Source: UBA10677 sp045654245 (GTDB taxonomy: Bacteria; Bacillota; Clostridia; Christensenellales; Pumilibacteraceae). From it: DNA of 64,000 nt. Below the pieces are notes generated by a model. That model searched no databases. It was not told the origin of the DNA and saw only the letters and a list, made by a program, of their open reading frames with translations. The stretch lies in the NCBI GenBank assembly GCA_045654245.1, contig JAZOMX010000020.1:1-64000 (forward strand), in the 5' to 3' direction. Positions 59,590 to 64,000 of this stretch are shown in pieces. Position numbers and translations under genes: made by a program. How positions within the stretch are numbered: the first letter of the stretch is position 1; each line of letters begins with the position of its first letter.

Positions 59590-61367
59590 TTACTCTCCTC
59601 CGTCATTTTCTCAAGCGCGCGTAGAATTTCTCTAAACTCCGCCATAGCGTACTCAAACGGTTCTTTCTTCATAAGGTCAACGCCCGTAATCTTGAGTAGT
59701 TCGTACGGGGACGCCGTAGAACCGCTTTGCAAGAATTTTTTGTATCTTTCCACCGCAGGCTGTCCTTCACGAAGGATTGCGCCTGCAATATTTACCGCAG
59801 CGGTAAGTCCCGTTGCGTACTTATACACGTAGAACGAATTATAAAAATGCGGAATTCTCGCCCACTCGTAACGAATATAATCGTCGTGAATTACGCTTTC
59901 GCCGTAATATTTCTTGTTTAATTCGTAATATTTTTCCGAAAGCGACGCCGGGGTTAAAGGTGCGCCCTCGTCAGCCAAATCGTGGCTGATTTTTTCAAAC
60001 TCAGCGAACATAGTTTGACGGAAAAGCGTCGTTCTAAAAGTATCGAGGTAATACGAAAGAAGATATTTCTTCTCGCTATCGTCCGTCGCTTTTTCGATAA
60101 GGTGTTTAAGGAGTAAAACCTCGTTTACGGTAGATGCAACTTCGGCTACGAAAATCGAATAGTGCGCCTTTGCGTGAGGTTGAGCGGACGACGAATAATG
60201 CGAGTGCAAAGAGTGTCCGAGTTCGTGCGCAATCGTGAATACGTCGTGTGTAGTTCCCGTATGGTTAAGTAGTACCATAGGATGAACGCCGAAAACTCCC
60301 CAACTGTACGCGCCCGTGCGCTTATTCTCCGTTTCGTACACGTCGAGCCAGCGCTGCGCTTTCGCCTTTTTAAGCAAAGAAATATATTCCTCGCCAAGAG
60401 GCGCAAGTCCGTCTAAAACTAGCGAAAAACCTTGCTCGAAATCGTAATCCTTCGTTGCGTTTTCCGTAAGTGGCACGTACATATCGTACATATGAATTTC
60501 TCCGCCGAGCGCATTTTTACGAAGTTTCACATAGTCGTGAACCGCTTTAAGATTGCTAGAAACTGCGGAAATAAGATTATCGTAAACGCCAAAGGGAATA
60601 TTATCCTCGTAGAGAGCCTTTTTTAGCGCGCTCTCGTACCCTCTTACTTTAGCGTAAAAATTGTCCGACTTTACCGAGCCGGCGTAAATTGCCGTTATAG
60701 TGTTAATCAGTTTTTTATAAGTTTCGTAAAGTCCGTCGAACACCGTTTTTCTAACTTCTACCGACGGGTTTTGTAAATAATACGAATACTTTCCTTGCGT
60801 AAGTTTCTCTTTTTTACCCTCGATTTCAAGTTCGGGCAACGGCAAGTCAACGTAGTCTAGTTTGCCGAAAATATCCTCGAACGAGCCAGACATAGACTTA
60901 GACAGAGCCAAAATTCGTTCCTCACTTGCCGGCAAGACGAATTTCTTTTTGCGAAGTAGTCCCTCAATCGCATAATCGTAATCGCTAAAATCTTTATCCT
61001 CAATCAACGACTTTAAGTACTCGTCGCTTTGAGCGCAAAGTTCGGGAGAAATGAAAGAACAAAGCGCCGAATAATTTACGCTAGCCTCGTCTATTCTATC
61101 GCAAAGCGCTTGATAGCAATCAATCGCTCCGTTTTCATCACGGCGCATATGTGCATACGAATAGAGTTTCTCAAGTAAAATATCCAGTTCGTCGGAAAAA
61201 TCAAGACATTGTTTTAGTTTCGCCTTGTCGCCCAGCGTTCCCTTGTAATCCAACAAAGATTTACTCTTCTCGCTGAACGAGGCAAAAGCATCTTCCCAAG
61301 CCTCGTTGCTAGGGAAAATGTCCTCGAGTTTCCATTTATATTGTTCTAATACATCTTCTCTTTTCAT
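59586..61367 (-). CDS. pepF: Oligoendopeptidase F (M3 family)
   Basis: 593 aa. Zinc motif HELGHSLHSHYSSSA (HExxH, His-Glu-His) near residue 380 with the downstream Glu in EVASTVNEVLLL. The N-terminal PepF domain begins REDVLEQYKWKLEDIFPS. It cuts short peptides in the cytoplasm and supports peptide recycling. It lies between the PFL protein gene and an unknown lipoprotein gene in the long minus-strand unit. Start ATG 61367 behind TTTGGAGC. Confidence 0.96.
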   Translation of the reverse strand: MKREDVLEQYKWKLEDIFPSNEAWEDAFASFSEKSKSLLDYKGTLGDKAKLKQCLDFSDELDILLEKLYSYAHMRRDENGAIDCYQALCDRIDEASVNYSALCSFISPELCAQSDEYLKSLIEDKDFSDYDYAIEGLLRKKKFVLPASEERILALSKSMSGSFEDIFGKLDYVDLPLPELEIEGKKEKLTQGKYSYYLQNPSVEVRKTVFDGLYETYKKLINTITAIYAGSVKSDNFYAKVRGYESALKKALYEDNIPFGVYDNLISAVSSNLKAVHDYVKLRKNALGGEIHMYDMYVPLTENATKDYDFEQGFSLVLDGLAPLGEEYISLLKKAKAQRWLDVYETENKRTGAYSWGVFGVHPMVLLNHTGTTHDVFTIAHELGHSLHSHYSSSAQPHAKAHYSIFVAEVASTVNEVLLLKHLIEKATDDSEKKYLLSYYLDTFRTTLFRQTMFAEFEKISHDLADEGAPLTPASLSEKYYELNKKYYGESVIHDDYIRYEWARIPHFYNSFYVYKYATGLTAAVNIAGAILREGQPAVERYKKFLQSGSTASPYELLKITGVDLMKKEPFEYAMAEFREILRALEKMTEESK

Positions 61368-61381
61368 TTTTGCTCCAAATT

Positions 61382-62734
61382 CTAGTTTTTATTGCTGTGA
61401 AGAGGCGCAGGCACTCTTCCGCCACGAGCGATAAACGCTTCGGCGCTGTCTCCACGAACGGGCATAATAGGCGCAGAGCCAAGTAGTCCACCGAACTCAA
61501 CTTCCTCGCCTACGCCTTTTCCGTAAACGGGGATTATTCTTACCGCCGTAGTCTTATTGTTTACCATACCGATTGCGCACTCGTCAGCGATAATTGCGCT
61601 AATCGTAGATGCCGGCGTGTCGCCAGGGATTGCTATCATATCAAGTCCAACCGAACATACGCAAGTCATAGCCTCTAATTTCTCGATAGAGAGCGAGCCT
61701 CTCTTTACGGCGTTAATCATACCGATATCTTCGGAAACGGGGATAAATGCTCCGGATAAGCCTCCAACCGAACTAGACGCCATAACTCCGCCCTTTTTAA
61801 CGGCGTCGTTTAGTATTGCTAGGCACGCCGTCGTACCTGCGCTACCCACCGACGATAGTCCCATTTCTTCCAAAATATGCGCTACCGAATCTCCAACCTT
61901 GGGAGTAGGCGCAAGCGAAAGGTCAACGATACCAAACTCTGCGCCGAGACGCTTACTTGCCTCTCGAGCCACGAGTTGTCCTATTCTCGTAATCTTAAAC
62001 GCCGTTTTCTTAATAACTTCAGCAATCGTATCAATGCTCTCGCCCTTATGCTTTGCGATTGCGTACTGAACTACGCCGGGGCCCGATACGCCCACGTTAA
62101 TTACCGTGTCGCCCTCGCCCACGCCGTTGAACGCGCCCGCCATGAAGGGGTTGTCCTCGACTGCGTTACAGAACACTACGAACTTCGCGCAACCGATACT
62201 GTCCTCCGCTCTCGTAATAAAAGCAAGGTCTTTAATCTTTTCGCCCAAAATCTTTACCGCGTCCATATTGATTCCGCTCTTGGTACTACCTACGTTTACC
62301 GACGAGCAAACTTTTTTCGTGGTAGAAAGCGCCTCGGGAATAGTATTTAAAAAATCCATTTCGTAAGGCGTAGTGGACTTATGCACGAGCGCACCGTATC
62401 CACCGATAAAATCAATGCCGATATCTTGAGCAACCTTATCCATAGCCTTCGCAATTTCGAGGTAGCCTCCGCTCGCAGCGCCGATTAGCGAGGCTGGGGT
62501 AACGGAAACTCGCTTATTAACGATAGGCACACCGTACTCGCTTGCAATAGCGTCTCCCGTCGCAACGAGGTTTTTCGCTCTAGCGTAAATCTTATCGTAA
62601 ACTCTAGACGCCGTCTCCTCTTTAGAGCGCGAAATACAATCGAACAACGAAATTGCCATAGTAATCGTTCTGACGTCGAGGTTCTGATTGTCAATCATTT
62701 GTATAGTTTCGTAAATTTCGTTCTTGTTAAGCAT
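61382..62734 (-). CDS. PFL family protein (DUF711 / UPF0210)
   Basis: 450 aa. DUF711: ISLFDCISRSKEE, FIGGYGALVHKS, VGSTKSGINMDAV, NVGVSGPGVVQYAI, GIVDLSLAPTPKVGDSVA, and GGRVPAPLHS at the end. The fold is related to pyruvate formate-lyase but the gene lacks the glycyl-radical motif, so it is not a PFL. Reaction unknown. As usual for the family it is directly preceded by a small ACT-domain gene, 12 bases away, likely its regulatory partner. Confidence 0.92.
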   Translation of the reverse strand: MLNKNEIYETIQMIDNQNLDVRTITMAISLFDCISRSKEETASRVYDKIYARAKNLVATGDAIASEYGVPIVNKRVSVTPASLIGAASGGYLEIAKAMDKVAQDIGIDFIGGYGALVHKSTTPYEMDFLNTIPEALSTTKKVCSSVNVGSTKSGINMDAVKILGEKIKDLAFITRAEDSIGCAKFVVFCNAVEDNPFMAGAFNGVGEGDTVINVGVSGPGVVQYAIAKHKGESIDTIAEVIKKTAFKITRIGQLVAREASKRLGAEFGIVDLSLAPTPKVGDSVAHILEEMGLSSVGSAGTTACLAILNDAVKKGGVMASSSVGGLSGAFIPVSEDIGMINAVKRGSLSIEKLEAMTCVCSVGLDMIAIPGDTPASTISAIIADECAIGMVNNKTTAVRIIPVYGKGVGEEVEFGGLLGSAPIMPVRGDSAEAFIARGGRVPAPLHSNKN

Positions 62735-62746
62735 TTCTCTAGCCCC

Positions 62747-63013
62747 TTAAATTCTGTGCATAGCGTTAAAGATGTCTTCGTGTTGAATTCTTATACTAAC
62801 GCCGATTTGCTTTCCAAGTTCTTCAAGTTGAGTGGAAATTACCGAAATTTCACTCGCCTCGGACACGTTTACCATCATCATCATTACGAAATATTCTTGC
62901 ATAATCGTCTGAGAAATATCCTCTACGTTTACGCGGAGGTCGCTTAGAAGCGACGATACTTTTGCAATTATGCCCACTTTGTCTTTGCCTATAACGGTTA
63001 CGATTGCTTTCAT
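62747..63013 (-). CDS. ACT domain protein (UPF0237)
   Basis: 88 aa, a single ACT domain: MKAIVTVIGKDKVGIIAKVS at the start with the Gly of the ligand-binding turn, then LRVNVEDISQTIMQEYFVM. ACT domains bind amino acids and control the protein they partner, here very probably the PFL family protein encoded next. Ligand unknown. Confidence 0.93.
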   Translation of the reverse strand: MKAIVTVIGKDKVGIIAKVSSLLSDLRVNVEDISQTIMQEYFVMMMMVNVSEASEISVISTQLEELGKQIGVSIRIQHEDIFNAMHRI

Positions 63014-63016
63014 TTT

Positions 63017-63589
63017 TTACTCTCCTTGCTGTTCTTCTCTTGTATTTTGTTGATTTTTTACTATCTCGTACGCTATTAAGCGGTTGGAGTGCGTTACGAA
63101 TTTGAATACATCGCCCGGCTCTAAAGGCGGTAACGAGTGTTCTCTCTCGACGAAGATTATATGCTCCGTCACCTCTTCTCGCATTTCGTCTTTTCTATGT
63201 GGCGCAATTCCCACGATTACCGTATAAAAGTACACGCCGTCACGATATTTTATATCCGTTTCAGTACGGAGATAAACTCCTTCGCCGTGATAACGAACAC
63301 CAAACTCCATATCGTCGAGCATTAGACAGTATTTCTTAATCAAGCGGTACTTCGTTCCACGGAAAAATATGGTAACGCACCAAAACACGATTGAAAAAAC
63401 GACCATAGTAATTAAAAACGGCTTATACACCGTCCTAGAACGATTGACCGATATTTGCACGATATTTATCGTTACTAGCGTAATTGCTGTTGCAAGATAG
63501 AGTATGAAGAAAAACCACCACGCAAAAGTCCATTTTCTTTTGGTGATGAAAGCATCAATTATTTCTTTTTCACTAAAAAGCGCTATCAT
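63017..63589 (-). CDS. Two-helix membrane protein, unknown function
   Basis: 190 aa. TM1 about 21-45 (WTFAWWFFFILYLATAITLV), TM2 about 58-75 (FLITMVVFSIVFWCVTIFF), then a soluble domain of about 115 residues facing the cytoplasm by the positive-inside rule, with beta-rich segments (GVRYHGEGVYLR, YRDGVYFYTVIVGIA) and PGDVFKFVTHSNR. Not recognised. First gene of the long unit through dnaB; ATG 63589 with GAGGA. Confidence 0.65.
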   Translation of the reverse strand: MIALFSEKEIIDAFITKRKWTFAWWFFFILYLATAITLVTINIVQISVNRSRTVYKPFLITMVVFSIVFWCVTIFFRGTKYRLIKKYCLMLDDMEFGVRYHGEGVYLRTETDIKYRDGVYFYTVIVGIAPHRKDEMREEVTEHIIFVEREHSLPPLEPGDVFKFVTHSNRLIAYEIVKNQQNTREEQQGE

Positions 63590-63614
63590 AATCTAGTTCC
63601 TCGTTAATTTTCGT

Positions 63615-63631
63615 CTGCCCTTTTAGGGCAG
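63615..63631 (-). promoter_or_regulatory. Leader hairpin
   Basis: CTGCCC-TAAAA-GGGCAG on the minus strand, in the leader of the 63017-63589 gene between promoter and ribosome binding site. Small enough to be a simple stability or attenuation element. Confidence 0.45.
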
Positions 63632-63641
63632 TTACCAAATT

Positions 63642-63670
63642 ATTATAACACATATCGAGAAAAAGAGCAA
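63642..63670 (-). promoter_or_regulatory. Promoter of the long unit ending in dnaB
   Basis: Minus strand: -35 TTGCTC (63665-63670), 17-bp spacer, -10 TATAAT (63642-63647). Confidence 0.65.
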
Positions 63671-64000
63671 AAGATTTACTACGACTTTTTGACGAAATTG
63701 CGCTCTTTTGACAAAAAAACGAAATAAATTTTTGCCTTTTTTCCTGCGTATTACCTCTTTTCGTTTCGTTTTTTTAGCAGAAAACACGATTTTTAGTACT
63801 CTTTTGCACTAAAAATCAATAACCGTAGTCGTTTTTTTGATACAAAAAACTTTTTCTCCGCTTGGAAAAAACTAGGTTTTCGTTCCCTCCGACTACGCTT
63901 TCAGTTTTTCTCCCACTTAAAAAATTGTGCTCGGCTTTTTCGTTATATACAAGATATGGTCAATTTAAAAATCGCGTGGAAAACACTTGAAAATTTCTCT
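63671..64000. other. AT-rich right end with one clear hairpin, no gene seen
   Basis: No convincing coding frame. A perfect 10-bp stem GATTTTTAGT/ACTAAAAATC (63788-63797 and 63108-like arm at 63808-63817) is followed within 20 bases by GTTTTTTT, so it could be a terminator of a plus-strand transcript. CGTAGTCG (63824-63831) and CGACTACG (63889-63896) form a wider inverted repeat. A 15-codon frame from ATG 63956 runs off the end without a ribosome binding site. Confidence 0.4.

Noticed and set aside
61382..62734. Pyruvate formate-lyase
   Set aside because: The gene belongs to DUF711 and lacks the glycyl-radical motif and active-site cysteine pair.
63956..64000. Start of a plus-strand gene running off the right edge (MVNLKIAW...)
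   Set aside because: No ribosome binding site and only 15 codons are visible, so it cannot be supported.
1..64000. tRNA, rRNA and prophage genes
   Set aside because: Intergenic regions were read on both strands; no cloverleaf with a TTCRANNC arm, no rRNA sequence and no phage gene was seen.

Overview
The window looks like a chromosomal segment of an anaerobic, low-GC Gram-positive bacterium (Bacillota, probably an uncultured gut-type member of class Clostridia). The evidence is pyruvate:ferredoxin oxidoreductase, WhiA, a four-cysteine L31, strong AGGAGG-type ribosome binding sites, many sigma-A promoters with 17-bp spacers, a predicted acetyl-type MetA, and the gene pairs PFL/ACT and rpmE/prmC/prfA. 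No rRNA, tRNA, CRISPR array, prophage or complete transposon was found. Most of the window is housekeeping; the unusual material is in gene order, fusions and intergenic elements.

Layout. 1-3.4 kb: the start of a family 2 glycoside hydrolase running off the left edge, a gatC-gatA pair with a very short GatC and no gatB, and lgt. 3.4-9.4 kb is the most accessory part: a large surface protein, a candidate structured RNA, a glutamate 5-kinase-like kinase, luxS, and an AT-rich BspA-type leucine-rich-repeat gene bracketed by a 49-bp direct repeat. 9.4-15.8 kb (+ strand): PFOR, a PTS-EIIC-like membrane protein and a MATE transporter. 15.8-18.7 kb: a three-gene set of two membrane proteins and an M20 peptidase. 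18.7-26 kb: pfkA and the cluster murB-PHP-whiA-dnaE with stop/start overlaps. 26-27.2 kb: a lone + strand PHP gene and an array of small hairpins.

27.2-40.8 kb (- strand): a UPF0371 protein; an rpmE - DUF1385/PrmC fusion - prfA - MATE - YgiQ unit; a tilS-hpt-methyltransferase-rsmI-dnaA operon whose single consensus promoter carries a perfect DnaA box; and a cytidylate-kinase-like gene. 40.9-48.7 kb: rpoB-rpoC. 48.9-52.5 kb: metA, a two-component system and a nucleoside-hydrolase-like gene. 52.6-55 kb: an M23 envelope protein, an unknown small protein and a cation diffusion facilitator. 55-63.6 kb: one long unit, unknown membrane protein - ACT - PFL - pepF - unknown lipoprotein - typA - dnaB.

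From about 16 kb to 63.6 kb all genes but one lie on the minus strand, as expected for a leading strand replicated from a fork entering at the right. dnaA is therefore not at the origin here: dnaN, recF and gyrB are absent. The most noteworthy observations are the DnaA box in the promoter of the dnaA-containing operon, the DUF1385-PrmC fusion, promoters placed almost on top of the start codons of tilS and murB, the repeat-flanked LRR gene, the hairpin array, and the candidate RNA at 6.27-6.43 kb. All family names come from reading the translations; no database search was run.
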